A stretch of 64,000 bases of DNA from Anaeromicropila herbilytica (lineage in GTDB: Bacteria; Bacillota; Clostridia; Lachnospirales; Lachnospiraceae). Position 1 is the first letter of the stretch. Every line of letters starts with the position of its first letter. Below the pieces are notes generated by a model. It was given only the letters and a program-made list of their open reading frames with translations. It ran no database searches and was not told where the DNA came from. Where the stretch lies: positions 2,519,001 to 2,583,000 of the forward strand of contig NZ_AP024169.1 in NCBI RefSeq assembly GCF_016591975.1, read 5' to 3'. Both the position numbers and the translations under genes were made by a program. This document shows positions 44,171-52,523 of this stretch, one piece after another.

Positions 44171-44965
44171 CTAGTTGATATTTTGCAATTCTATCAAATT
44201 CTTTAAAAATTTATATGCTATTTGCATGGCAGAATCAGAAACATATTTTATATTATCTTTTATTCCATTATGAGTAGTTTCAACAAATGTTGGTGGGTTT
44301 AATCCGATTATTGATAAAGGGTCTCTACCGTCAATTTCACAATCTATTATAGTCAATATTGATGAGATATCTTCTTCTGGAACAATTCCTATTGATAAAT
44401 TTGGAATATTTTCGTTTTCAAAACTTCTATCATCAGATCCAGGTGTTCTCTTAATTAACTGTAAAGGATGCTGTTCTAATGTTTTCTTAGTAATAAATTC
44501 AAAAACTTTCTTAGATAAATTCATTTCTGGACCAAGTATAATTGTATCACCGAATCCACATGTATCCATATTAATAACACCCAAAATATTTTCTTTTCCT
44601 ATATGTTCAATATACTGTTCACTTCCTCTGTCTTCATATTCTTCCCTGTCAAAAAATACAATATCATAGCAATTTTTCAACGTTATTTTTTGCATAAACT
44701 GCGCTAATTTTATTAATATAGCAACGCCAGAAGCATTGTCATTCGAAGCTGTACTTCCATCTAAATTATCATAATGTGCCGATAGTACAAACCTTTTATC
44801 ACTGTTTTTTCGATTAATTGGGACAATAATATTGTTTACCCAATGGTTTCCATACTTATTATGATATACTTCATATGGTAATTGACTTTCTTCTAATAAT
44901 TTTAATATATTTCTAAATCTTTCTTCTTTATTACTCATTGCTATACGTTCAACATAATTCATCAT
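44171..44965 (-). CDS. M28 family metallopeptidase (aminopeptidase-like)
   Basis: 264 residues, RBS AGGAG. Co-catalytic zinc ligands of M28: His and Asp in SAHYDNLDGSTASNDNASGVA, Glu pair in FFDREEYEDRGSEQY, Asp in INMDTCGFGD. A C-terminal SDDRSFENENIPNLSIG follows, with a THNG His near the end. No signal peptide, so probably cytoplasmic. Removes N-terminal residues from peptides in characterised members. R2 and R1 lie just upstream of it. Confidence 0.85.
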   Translation of the reverse strand: MMNYVERIAMSNKEERFRNILKLLEESQLPYEVYHNKYGNHWVNNIIVPINRKNSDKRFVLSAHYDNLDGSTASNDNASGVAILIKLAQFMQKITLKNCYDIVFFDREEYEDRGSEQYIEHIGKENILGVINMDTCGFGDTIILGPEMNLSKKVFEFITKKTLEQHPLQLIKRTPGSDDRSFENENIPNLSIGIVPEEDISSILTIIDCEIDGRDPLSIIGLNPPTFVETTHNGIKDNIKYVSDSAMQIAYKFLKNLIELQNIN

Positions 44966-45007
44966 AATTATAAACTCCTATTAATCATTTTAGTTGGCTG
45001 TTTTAAA

Positions 45008-45084
45008 CAATTGCGTATTACCTATCTTCTAATACATACATGATTTAATAAATATATTGGAAGTTACTGTAACTCGTTAACTTG
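45008..45084 (-). repeat. Complete junction element R2+R1, copy N
   Basis: CAATTGCGTATTACCTATC then TTCTAATACATAC (R2 side) and AATAAATATATTGGAAGTTAC then TGTAACTCGTTAAC (R1 side), contiguous over 77 bases. The R1 side faces the stop of the isochorismatase gene (45122) and the R2 side faces the start of the peptidase gene (44965). Confidence 0.5.
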
Positions 45085-45121
45085 GACTTTGTTCGTTCTT
45101 GTATAATAAGCTGCCATCAAA

Positions 45122-45604
45122 TCAATCAGTGATCGTAATTCCGTCATTCTCAAGTCGTGTTAGTATTTTCTTGAATTTAGTTATATTCGCCACACCTATA
45201 CATTGATGATTAAATTTAACTACTAATCCATTTTTCTTCGCGTCTAGTGCCGTCGCTGCAACACAATAGTTTCCATCCACCCCGACTAATTCTACTTCGT
45301 TTATATTTTTTTCCTGCAAATACTGAAGTAACTTAGGATTAGAAAAAGAGTTTGCTCTATTTTTAATAAAAACCGGTGAAGCTTCTACAATATTTAGCCC
45401 TTTAACAAGTTCTGGTTTGTATCCCCTTCTTTGATAAAAAAACCGGTTAACGATATAGATAACTAGGTTTCCTTCCTTAGTAAATTCAGAAATTCTCTGA
45501 TTAATACGTGGAAGTAATATATCAGATTTATACGGAAATCGCTTTTTATTTCTTATATCCCCAATATAATCCTCCTGCATATCTATCACCAATAATGCTT
45601 TCAT
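45122..45604 (-). CDS. Isochorismatase-family cysteine hydrolase
   Basis: 160 residues, RBS GGAG. Asp in LLVIDMQEDYIGD, Lys in SPVFIKNRANSFSN and Cys in LVGVDGNYCVAATALDAK complete the catalytic triad. More divergent than the paralogue at 11237-11749: the cis-peptide region reads GVDGN. Substrate unknown. Flanked by junction repeats on its 3' side. Confidence 0.82.
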   Translation of the reverse strand: MKALLVIDMQEDYIGDIRNKKRFPYKSDILLPRINQRISEFTKEGNLVIYIVNRFFYQRRGYKPELVKGLNIVEASPVFIKNRANSFSNPKLLQYLQEKNINEVELVGVDGNYCVAATALDAKKNGLVVKFNHQCIGVANITKFKKILTRLENDGITITD

Positions 45605-45638
45605 CTAATAATTCTCCTTTGTTTTTAATTGTCAGTAA

Positions 45639-45713
45639 TCATTCAACTTTTGACTTTCCTATACATTCAAAACTCATAAATACATGCTTTTTATCGACGT
45701 TGATATACTTCAA
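45639..45713 (-). pseudogene. Short C-terminal stub
   Basis: About 24 codons, LKYINVDKKHVFMSFECIGK and a TGA, without a start, just before the isochorismatase gene. Not recognised; listed because similar stubs recur at junctions here. Confidence 0.25.
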
Positions 45714-45724
45714 TTCCAAATGTC

Positions 45725-45787
45725 TCTATGTACTAAGCTTTGCTTCATAAAAAAATGGGAAGTTGGATTAATTCTAAATTTCTAAAT
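45725..45787 (-). repeat. Junction repeat R1, copy G
   Basis: CTATGTACTAAG, a short insertion, then ATGGGAAGTTGGATTAATTC and TAAATTTCTAAAT. It begins about 40 bases after the stop of the phosphatase fragment (45831). Confidence 0.5.
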
Positions 45788-45830
45788 AATGCGAGTTATA
45801 CGAACTGCAGATTATGCTTAATAGCTACTT

Positions 45831-46058
45831 TTAATAGGCTTGAAATTCTGTACATTTAAAAGATTCATCAAAATCAATCTCTAATATTCCACAAAATGGT
45901 ATATTGGGTTCAAAAGAAAATCGTCGTATAACAATGCCATGTGTCACAACAATGATTTTTTTATAATTGCTATACTTTAAAAGAGCTTTTTTAGCACGTC
46001 TAAAGTGTATTTCTGCCTTATCATCCACATATGTTTCACTATTATTTTCTGGCTTCAA
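45831..46058 (-). pseudogene. Histidine-phosphatase C-terminal fragment
   Basis: 75 codons beginning inside the end of the methyltransferase gene. RRAKKALLKYSNYKKIIVVTHGIVIRRFS is the C-terminal VVTHGxxIR block of the phosphoglycerate-mutase-like family, followed by IPFCGILEIDF. The RHG phosphohistidine motif and the first half are absent and there is no ribosome site of its own. It looks like a truncated gene fused behind the methyltransferase. Confidence 0.7.
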
Positions 46059-46647
46059 AATATAATATGCTGTCTTTTATGTAAGTTTGTATCTTAGTAA
46101 AACCTGCTGTTTTAAAAAAAATGCTTAATTCTTTTGAACTGTAAACTCTGACATCTCCATTATGAGTGAATGGGAATACGGCCATATTGGCAATCCACCG
46201 TATAAGGGGAGGAAAATATGGTTCAGCCATGTATATAACACCATCATTTTTCAAAATCCTCATACATTCATCTGCAAATCCTTGAGGCTGTTCAAAATGA
46301 TGAAATGCACAGGACACAGTTATTACATTTATGCTCATGTTATCAAAGTTGAGTGGAAAACAAGGCTGTGCTAAAAATGTACTATCGGGATAACGTTTCT
46401 TTGCAACTGCAATCATGTTTTCTGAAATATCAACACCAATAGCATTTACTTTTGCTTTTTTAGAAAGTTCTGCAAGCAGATAACCATTGCCACATGCAAC
46501 GTCCAAGATAGTATCTCCATTTTTAACAAGGACTTTTTTTATCAGCTCAGCTTTATGAGCTCTTGTATAACTCCCCTCTGGCGATGAATTATATTCTAAA
46601 GCCATCTTGTTATATGTTATTCGAGATTGCTCCGTCTTTTTTTCCAT
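46042..46647 (-). CDS. Class I SAM-dependent methyltransferase (UbiE/COQ5-like)
   Basis: 201 residues, RBS GAGGTGAAAAGG. Motif I ILDVACGNGYLLAEL, GVDISENMIAVAKK, VITVSCAFHHFEQPQGFADE and MRILKNDGVIYMAEPYFPP. The C-terminus (TKIQTYIKDSILYFEARK) is complete for this family. It overlaps by 17 bases the phosphatase fragment that follows. Substrate unknown. Confidence 0.88.
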   Translation of the reverse strand: MEKKTEQSRITYNKMALEYNSSPEGSYTRAHKAELIKKVLVKNGDTILDVACGNGYLLAELSKKAKVNAIGVDISENMIAVAKKRYPDSTFLAQPCFPLNFDNMSINVITVSCAFHHFEQPQGFADECMRILKNDGVIYMAEPYFPPLIRWIANMAVFPFTHNGDVRVYSSKELSIFFKTAGFTKIQTYIKDSILYFEARK

Positions 46648-46813
46648 GTCCTTTTCACCTCGTTCTAATTCAATTTGTCACAACATAACAGAATCTATAA
46701 ATTAATTCACAATTGTTACAACAGCGAATCACTATAATTATAAACAAAGTAATTTATTAAATAAATGAATAGCATTATATTTCTTCCTATTATATCTGTT
46801 ACGACGCGAATCA

Positions 46814-47239
46814 TTATTTTTCAATTTTTATTCTCATACCGTTCCCATTATATCCAAAGGGTACGGCTTCAAATCCGCAACTTTCATAAAATTTTTCCAT
46901 ACCTTTTATCGATATCAAGTTAATGGTACTATATTCTCCAGCAATTGTATTTTCTTTTATCTCATCTATTATAGAATTTACAAGCTTTTTTCCTATTCCT
47001 TTTTTCTGATATTTTGAATTTACCACTACATCAACTAAAAGATATGACATGCCATCTCCAATTGCTCTAGCCATTCCAACTGCACAATTATCATATATAG
47101 CTTTTTTTACAATAGTGCTATTTTTTATAGCTTTTTCTACAATGATTGGATTTTTAGGTTCCCATCCAACTTGTTTTCTTAGATTATTGTATTCATCAAC
47201 ATTTAAACTATCTCTTATCTCAATTCCTATTTCATTCAT
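46814..47239 (-). CDS. GNAT family N-acetyltransferase
   Basis: 141 residues from ATG 47239 with AAGGTGA four bases upstream; the frame to 47275 has no ribosome site. EYNNLRKQVGWEPKN near the start, VDVVVNSKYQKKGIGKKLVNSI (Q-K-K-G-I-G loop) and GMEKFYESCGFEAVPFGYNG, a very typical clostridial GNAT ending. Target unknown. Confidence 0.9.
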   Translation of the reverse strand: MNEIGIEIRDSLNVDEYNNLRKQVGWEPKNPIIVEKAIKNSTIVKKAIYDNCAVGMARAIGDGMSYLLVDVVVNSKYQKKGIGKKLVNSIIDEIKENTIAGEYSTINLISIKGMEKFYESCGFEAVPFGYNGNGMRIKIEK

Positions 47240-47293
47240 AAAATCACCTTGATAAATTAAACTTTTCTGTATCATTTTCTATTTTAGTAACTT

Positions 47294-47410
47294 TCATAAA
47301 TATAATGAGCCATCACAGCTTTCCAAAAAATCAGATTCTATCTCTTTGTATAAGTTACATAAGCATAAGGAATATCTCCATCGATTATGTCCATCAAATT
47401 CTTTAGGTAA
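47294..47410 (-). pseudogene. C-terminal stub of an unidentified gene
   Basis: 38 codons without a start, LPKEFDGHNRWRYSLCLCNL then YKEIESDFLESCDGSLYL, ending TGA. Its last codons coincide with a short copy of the R1 word CATAAATATAATG (47295-47307). Family not recognised. Confidence 0.3.
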
Positions 47411-47419
47411 CAATCGATA

Positions 47420-47848
47420 TTACTGTTCCCATACCATTACATATTCTTTTTCTCCTGTATTTTCATCCATCTTTTCACATTGAACATTGAAATTTGAGCT
47501 CTTGTAGAATCTTACTGCTCGTATATTTTTTTGATATACACTCAAGGTTAATTGCTTTTTGATGGTCTTAACAAAGTCTAGCAACTGTTTACCAATACCA
47601 CAAGATTGTGCATCACTCCATACAAAAATACCCTCGATATAATTATCACTCATTCCTATAAAACCTTGTATTTTACCTTTGTTTTCATCTTCATAAACAT
47701 ATACTTCTGCTTTTGGAAATATCTCTTTCACTCTTTCAAAATTATCTTCCCAGTATTTTGAGGAAATAAAATTGTGGGCTTTCATATTGGTATTCAGCCA
47801 AATTTCCGCTATTCTATCTATATCTGTTTCTTGTAATTTTCTAATCAC
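47420..47848 (-). CDS. GNAT family N-acetyltransferase
   Basis: 142 residues, GTG start with AAGGAG. Opens IRKLQETDIDRIAEIWLNTNMKAHNFI; the usual pyrophosphate loop reads SDAQSCGIGKQLLDFVK (S-C-G-I-G), then LSVYQKNIRAVRFYKSSNFNVQ. This is the clostridial YjaB-like subgroup. Target unknown. Confidence 0.9.
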   Translation of the reverse strand: MIRKLQETDIDRIAEIWLNTNMKAHNFISSKYWEDNFERVKEIFPKAEVYVYEDENKGKIQGFIGMSDNYIEGIFVWSDAQSCGIGKQLLDFVKTIKKQLTLSVYQKNIRAVRFYKSSNFNVQCEKMDENTGEKEYVMVWEQ

Positions 47849-47921
47849 AACATATCTCCTTAAAAATTCAAATTTCTCTGTTGCTTTTTTTAGCTTGTTT
47901 ATATATAATTTCTGAATTCAT

Positions 47922-47945
47922 CATAAATATAATGTGAAGTTAAAT
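47922..47945 (-). repeat. Short R1-like junction word, copy C
   Basis: CATAAATATAATGTGAAGTTAA lies 6 bases after the stop of the nucleotidyltransferase gene. The same core CATAAATATAAT appears at 47295 and 52643. Confidence 0.45.
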
Positions 47946-47950
47946 ATACG

Positions 47951-48706
47951 TCAATAAAGTTCTTCATGCAACTCGTGATACCATTCTTCTGCTTCTCGCA
48001 TTCTATTTTCAATATCATTCAGTGATTTCACTTGCATTAATTTTTCCAACCGCTCAACTATCGCGCATGGCATATGCATTGATATATGTAGTAAATAATG
48101 GTATGGATATAGTGGGGTATACTTTAATCTCAATAACATAACAAGTGGCTCTATAACATACTTATTGTAATATGCATAACATTCTGCGAAAGCTCCTCTG
48201 TTAATATATTTTCTTACTCGAATATGCTGACTATATCTGTAATCACATTCCTTTTTACAGTTTTCTTTATTATTGATGATTTCCTGATCATCTGCTTCTT
48301 CGAATCGTACAACATCGTCTTTATCGAATATGACAGATGCTCCTTCTACGATATCATTCTTAATGTAATGATATTCTTTTCTATCTCTTGAGTGGAGCTG
48401 CCAATTAAAATCCAATACCAAATACGGGCTTGAATCCTTTATATGATATACAATCTGTCCAAGCTTTGGATTACCATTTCCATTTTCGTCTCTTCCATCT
48501 ATTTCACCTAAATTTCTTAACGCTATTTCAACATGTTCCAAAGCATCTTTTTGATGATCATCATCAACATCGATCCAGTAGTCGATATCTGAATACTCAT
48601 CAGCATAGCCCATAGCAAACGAACCCTCTATCCAAAATGCATATATGTAATTAAGCGGTTCTAACTCATTTTTCAGTGTTTCTGTGATATCTTTTTCTGT
48701 TATCAT
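47951..48706 (-). CDS. Aminoglycoside nucleotidyltransferase-like protein
   Basis: 251 residues, RBS GGAGG. Nucleotidyltransferase core FWIEGSFAMGYADEYSDIDYWIDVDD: GS followed by DxD at the standard distance. The rest is a helical domain with YYNKYVIEPLVMLLRLKYTPLYPYHYLLHIS, as in aminoglycoside or lincosamide adenylyltransferases. No two GNT families match clearly enough to name the drug. Single gene between junction repeats. Confidence 0.75.
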   Translation of the reverse strand: MITEKDITETLKNELEPLNYIYAFWIEGSFAMGYADEYSDIDYWIDVDDDHQKDALEHVEIALRNLGEIDGRDENGNGNPKLGQIVYHIKDSSPYLVLDFNWQLHSRDRKEYHYIKNDIVEGASVIFDKDDVVRFEEADDQEIINNKENCKKECDYRYSQHIRVRKYINRGAFAECYAYYNKYVIEPLVMLLRLKYTPLYPYHYLLHISMHMPCAIVERLEKLMQVKSLNDIENRMREAEEWYHELHEELY

Positions 48707-48735
48707 TATTATTCCTCCGATAGATTTCTGACTGT

Positions 48736-48788
48736 CTATGTAATAAAAAATATAGTGTGAAGTGAGTTTTAGTTCGCTATTTCTAAAA
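48736..48788 (-). repeat. Junction repeat R1, copy E
   Basis: CTATGTAATAAAAAATATAG then TGTGAAGTGAGTTTTAGTTC and GCTATTTCTAAAA, beginning 18 bases after the stop of the NUDIX gene. Best match is the copy at 41348-41400. Confidence 0.6.
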
Positions 48789-48805
48789 ATTATGAACTAA
48801 TTAAG

Positions 48806-49276
48806 TTAGGATAATGCTTTTTTTACGAATGCTTTATATATTTCTTCAACTGCCCATATTTGATGAGGTAAAAATAGTTTTTCTTTTACTTCATCCATAG
48901 TTAGCCAAACAAGATGATGGTCGGGTTCAGTAGGATTAGCTATAACTTTATCGATTTCCATATAATAAAAATAACCTATTCCATGAAAAAAAGTATTAGT
49001 TTGCTCAATGAAATGAAAATAATCACCCTTACAAACAAAGTTTAGTGGCATAACTTTAAGCCCTGCTTCTTCCAAACATTCTCGTTCTATACATCTGCTA
49101 TGTGTTTCATCATTTTCAATTCCTCCACCAAGTAAAAAATATCCTTCCTTACCGTTGTAAAGATGCGTCATTGCTACTGGTATTTTACCATTTTTATCAA
49201 ATCCAACACCATATGCCCCAACACGTTCAGTATATTTTTTAGATGGTTCTTTTTGTCCAAATGTCTTTTCTAACAT
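48806..49276 (-). CDS. NUDIX hydrolase
   Basis: 156 residues from ATG 49276 (AGAGG 8 bases upstream). Perfect Nudix box GGIENDETHSRCIERECLEEAGL: Gx5Ex7REx2EExG. The remaining parts (YFHFIEQTNTFFHGIGYFYYMEI, HHLVWLTMDEV) fit the MutT/NUDT1-like general group, which hydrolyses nucleoside diphosphate derivatives. Flanked by R1 on the 3' side and by a complete R2+R1 junction on the 5' side. Confidence 0.9.
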   Translation of the reverse strand: MLEKTFGQKEPSKKYTERVGAYGVGFDKNGKIPVAMTHLYNGKEGYFLLGGGIENDETHSRCIERECLEEAGLKVMPLNFVCKGDYFHFIEQTNTFFHGIGYFYYMEIDKVIANPTEPDHHLVWLTMDEVKEKLFLPHQIWAVEEIYKAFVKKALS

Positions 49277-49320
49277 ATTAATATCCTCTTTCCCCATGTT
49301 ATATAATAAACCCTGATTTG

Positions 49321-49408
49321 AAATCCTAACAATTACGAACTTTTCATCTTCTAATGGATGCTTTATCCTAATTAATATTATAGAAAGTTCAGTTTCTTTA
49401 ATCTTGAG
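49321..49408 (-). repeat. Complete junction element R2+R1, copy H
   Basis: AAATCCTAACAATTACGAAC then TTTTCATCTTCTAATGGATG (R2), and AATTAATATTATAGAAAGTTC (R1-like) directly after. It separates the NUDIX gene from the decayed CPCC gene. Confidence 0.5.
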
Positions 49409-49494
49409 TTTGAATAGTTAATAAATTCCAGACAATTCATCCTTGTTTGGCTTTCTTACATGAGAAAGCATTCTACTCTCACCAATCACCTATT

Positions 49495-49625
49495 ATACAA
49501 AGTTACATTTTGCTTGCAATAAACTAATATGATAGCACCACCTTCATAAGTTTCATCGTCAAACTGAACCGGGTCATCTTCCCAGAAACACACTCACAAA
49601 TATCGTAGGTGCCTTTTGGTTTTCA
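49495..49625 (-). pseudogene. CPCC-type cysteine-rich protein remnant
   Basis: PKGTYDICEC, then after a one-base frame shift VCFWEDDPVQFDDETYEGGA and a decayed end. This is the hallmark of the small Cys-rich CPCC family (GtydiCpVCfWEDDpvQ.ddp.yeGGAN). The first CPCC motif and start are gone. Relatives are small zinc-binding proteins common in accessory regions. Confidence 0.7.
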
Positions 49626-49769
49626 TCAAAAGTTAATTCACTACATGGACACTAGTATTTCATCTACTCATTCCCTTAGCTTAATACTATCTACAAACTT
49701 TTATCCTCTTCAACTCTTCCCATTTATTAAAAATATTTTGATTGCTAGTGTTTTGTTATTTTTCCAAAT

Positions 49770-50060
49770 CTTTCTTAAAGTATATCACATTGCATGGTCT
49801 TTGGGTAGTTATGGCATACGGGTATTCTGTGTGATTTATCAGCATACCATTGATAATATAACTAATCTTCTCATAATGCAGATTAATACCTCCTGTTTAG
49901 TTATACTTTCTGCTATCTTTCTATAGAAGTATTCGTAGAAGACTGGATTTCTAGATATGCCACTTTCCTTAAAATTCTCTACCATCTTACCGTGAGAAAA
50001 TAAAAGACACCATACAATATAGGGTTACCTCGCTTAGAAATCTAGTCATTTCCCTTACTT
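49770..50060 (-). pseudogene. IS110-family transposase remnant (C-terminal part)
   Basis: The minus strand reads RNPVFYEYFYRKIAESITKQ then EVLICIMRRLV, and in the neighbouring frame YIINGMLINHTEYPYAI. That is the C-terminal NPVxxxYYxKKxxEGKxxxxALxxxxRKLxxIIYxML block of IS110/IS1111-type DEDD transposases, with frameshifts and stops. No ends or intact catalytic domain remain. The plus-strand frame at 49609-49926 is only its shadow. Confidence 0.65.
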
Positions 50061-50090
50061 TCAGAAGAAAAACGTATATGTCACAATACT

Positions 50091-50117
50091 GAAAAACGGC
50101 TATCAAAAGATAACCGC
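50091..50117 (-). terminator. Terminator of the DUF1871 gene
   Basis: On the minus strand GCGGTTATC-TTTT-GATAGCCG is followed by TTTTTC, about 25 bases after the stop at 50142. Confidence 0.8.
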
Positions 50118-50141
50118 ATTTATACTATAATACAGATTATA

Positions 50142-50387
50142 TTAGTTACTAATTACAATCTTTTTTGCTATTTCCAAACATTCCTCATAACTTTTTAAAA
50201 AAACATCTTCGCCAAATCTTTTTGAAAAAATATGCTTTATTTTATTTGCCAAAAGTTCAGTATTTCTAGTTTCATTTGATAGATTAACAATAAGATTTAC
50301 TTCTATTTCATATTCATCCTTTGGTGAATATGGAAATAAATCTATAGGGTCCCAATTATTTATAATATCATTTACTTTTCCTTTCAT
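50142..50387 (-). CDS. DUF1871 family protein
   Basis: 81 residues. VNDIINNWDPIDLFPYSPKDEYEIEVNLIV then IKHIFSKRFGEDVF and SYEECLEIAKKI match DUF1871 (YugE-like), small helical proteins whose 'WDPi.l....pkDEYd.E' motif is diagnostic. Several small single-gene proteins of this kind act as immunity partners of polymorphic toxins. The stub just upstream, at the end of the GLUG protein gene, makes that possible here but unproven. Confidence 0.75.
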   Translation of the reverse strand: MKGKVNDIINNWDPIDLFPYSPKDEYEIEVNLIVNLSNETRNTELLANKIKHIFSKRFGEDVFLKSYEECLEIAKKIVISN

Positions 50388-50401
50388 TAAATTACACCCG
50401 T

Positions 50402-50510
50402 TTACTTTCCATAAAGTTGATTAACTATGTTTGTCATATTCTCGTCAAAGTATGCTGGCGAATATGTTGTTACCAGTTTGCCCTCTTAAGTAACAACTGC
50501 TGCACCTTCT
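50402..50510 (-). pseudogene. Severed toxin-like C-terminal tail
   Basis: Directly after the GLUG gene stop, a frame reads IKEGAAVVT, stop, EGKLVTTYSPAYFDENMTNI then VNQLYGK and a TAA. The 'aVVTe.GklvT.Y...yfd.nm..iv..ly' pattern is reminiscent of tails of clostridial polymorphic-toxin or secreted nuclease proteins, broken here by one stop. Its position between a surface protein and a DUF1871 gene is suggestive. Family assignment is weak. Confidence 0.35.
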
Positions 50511-52523
50511 TTAATTAATCTTAATAATTAATTTTAAATAAGGATATCCATCATTTTTTGAACCCTGGCTCCATGAACTATACTTTTTAACATTATGTTT
50601 TTGGACCCAACTATTTAATTTCTTTTTTAATACATTTGATTTCATCAGTTTTTTACTCATTACAGTACCCAATTTATTCGGAGTATCATTATACATTGGA
50701 TTTATCATCCTCGTGCACCCCATCAAATAATAACAGTAGGAAGGTGTATTGTTATCCCCTAACGTTCCTCTTCCAACAATTCCACCGACTAAGAATTTAC
50801 CTGATATCATCCCAGTATTATAAGAATTTGAACTTCTGGCATAACTTTCACCAGCAATACCTCCGACATTACAGGAACCTTTTCCACCAACAACCCCTAT
50901 ATTATAACAATTATCAAGTTTAGCTATAACATTTGGATTCTGATCATTTATAATAGCAAGTGCTCCAAAAAAACCAACGATGCCACCTATATCACTACTA
51001 TTATAAGTTACGACATCTCCTTGATTCGCACAATTGTAGATGTGTGCTTTTAAGGTATTCCCAATTATTCCACCTATAAACTCACTATCTTTAGCAACAT
51101 TGATATTTCCTTTGTTACTACAGTTATAGGATGTTCCATTAAACTCTCCAGCTATTCCTCCAATATCATCACACGATTTTCCGCACGTAATTTTACCACT
51201 ATTACAGTTATTATATATTTTATTTGATACACTATAATTAAAATCTCCTGGGCCTCCACAAATACCACCGATATCTTGGCATTTATCGTCAATCTTTAAG
51301 GTTCCAGAGTTTTTACACATATAAATACTGCCTGATCCAATTGTTCCAGAAACACCTCCGATGTATACACACTTATTACCACAATTTATTGCTCCTTTAT
51401 TTTCACTATTTAATACATTACCGTCAGCAGTATCACCAATAATACCGCCGATTACACTACAATTGGATTTCATAGTTATTTTATTATAATTTATACAGTT
51501 TTTTATTGTACCATCGTTGTTATTTACACCAACAATACCACCAATGCTTGATGCCTTAACACATGAAATATTTCCTCTGTTTATACAATTTTTTACTACA
51601 CCCAATTTGCTATTTTTAAATTTCATAGTCTTATCACTGATAGAATCAACACCATTCATTCCAACTATACCTCCAATAGCAAATCCTTTACTTTTCGTTG
51701 ATATTTTTGCTTTATTATAGCAATTATCAATTGTCCCAGTATTACTGCCTGCTATTCCACCACCCCTGCAAGAATTGCCAGTAATAATTGTACCTTCATT
51801 GTAACAGTTTTTAACTATTCCACACTTATTTAATATCGTGATACCTGATACAGAACAGTGTTCTCCTATTAACTGCCCTGAGAAGTGACAATTTTGAATA
51901 ACACCATACCATAAAAAATCAACGATACCATAGGCGTCATTATTTTTTGAACCAATTATGAAACTTTTCTCAACACCTAAGTTCATAATAGATGCATTAT
52001 AGATATTTTTGAATAATCCATGTTTATAATTTTTTCCTACTTTTTGAACTTTATTATATAATCCATAAATTACAAAACCATTACCATCAAAAACACCACT
52101 AAACCTTGTTTTTCCACCAATAGATATCCATGTATTCTTTGGTTCAATTTTATCCCATTCCTTCCAGTTATTTGTATAATTTAAATAAATATTATTTGTT
52201 AATATATAGTGAGCACATGCATAATTTGAAACATTATCATTTATATATTTTGCTGCAAGCGCTAATTGGGAGCCATTTGAAATCTCATATGGATTATTAT
52301 CACTTCCATCGCCTTTCGCAAAACTGGTTGCTATACTACCATCCCAAACATTTTTTTCAGCGTTTACATTTTTATATAACATTAACTTAAAATTACTAGT
52401 CAAGAATATAATTAACAAAATGCTCATTGTTAACTTAAATATTCGATTGATTAATCGATTTTCTCGAATATATATATTTAGGTGATATTTACTATTACTA
52501 CTTTTTATATTTTTGAATCTCAC
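50511..52523 (-). CDS. GLUG-repeat secreted surface protein
   Basis: About 670 residues from GTG 52523 (GAGGAG seven bases upstream). Basic N-terminus and a signal-type hydrophobic segment (IFKLTMSILLIIFLTSNFKLMLY), then GDGSDNNPYEISNGSQLALAAKYIND, the usual entry module of clostridial GLUG proteins. From about residue 150 to 610 there are more than a dozen GLUG-type units (GGI-G-x-N/D-x-G-x-I-x-N-C-x-N-x-G), forming a right-handed beta-helix. Ends NDGYPYLKLIIKIN with no sorting motif. Likely an adhesin or matrix protein. Low GC and repeat-driven variability are expected. Confidence 0.85.
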   Translation of the reverse strand: MRFKNIKSSNSKYHLNIYIRENRLINRIFKLTMSILLIIFLTSNFKLMLYKNVNAEKNVWDGSIATSFAKGDGSDNNPYEISNGSQLALAAKYINDNVSNYACAHYILTNNIYLNYTNNWKEWDKIEPKNTWISIGGKTRFSGVFDGNGFVIYGLYNKVQKVGKNYKHGLFKNIYNASIMNLGVEKSFIIGSKNNDAYGIVDFLWYGVIQNCHFSGQLIGEHCSVSGITILNKCGIVKNCYNEGTIITGNSCRGGGIAGSNTGTIDNCYNKAKISTKSKGFAIGGIVGMNGVDSISDKTMKFKNSKLGVVKNCINRGNISCVKASSIGGIVGVNNNDGTIKNCINYNKITMKSNCSVIGGIIGDTADGNVLNSENKGAINCGNKCVYIGGVSGTIGSGSIYMCKNSGTLKIDDKCQDIGGICGGPGDFNYSVSNKIYNNCNSGKITCGKSCDDIGGIAGEFNGTSYNCSNKGNINVAKDSEFIGGIIGNTLKAHIYNCANQGDVVTYNSSDIGGIVGFFGALAIINDQNPNVIAKLDNCYNIGVVGGKGSCNVGGIAGESYARSSNSYNTGMISGKFLVGGIVGRGTLGDNNTPSYCYYLMGCTRMINPMYNDTPNKLGTVMSKKLMKSNVLKKKLNSWVQKHNVKKYSSWSQGSKNDGYPYLKLIIKIN

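Noticed and set aside
45831..46058. A functional small phosphatase gene
   Set aside because: It lacks the RHG catalytic motif and its own ribosome site; only the C-terminal third of the family is present.
49609..49926. 105-codon plus-strand frame
   Set aside because: It is the shadow of decayed minus-strand genes (CPCC and IS110 remnants) and has no ribosome site.
40780..50400. Canonical integron attC sites
   Set aside because: I looked for GTTRRRY/RYYYAAC core pairs in the gaps. Scattered single words occur, but no consistent pair with the right spacing, and no integrase gene is in the window. Only the cassette-like repeat family is claimed.
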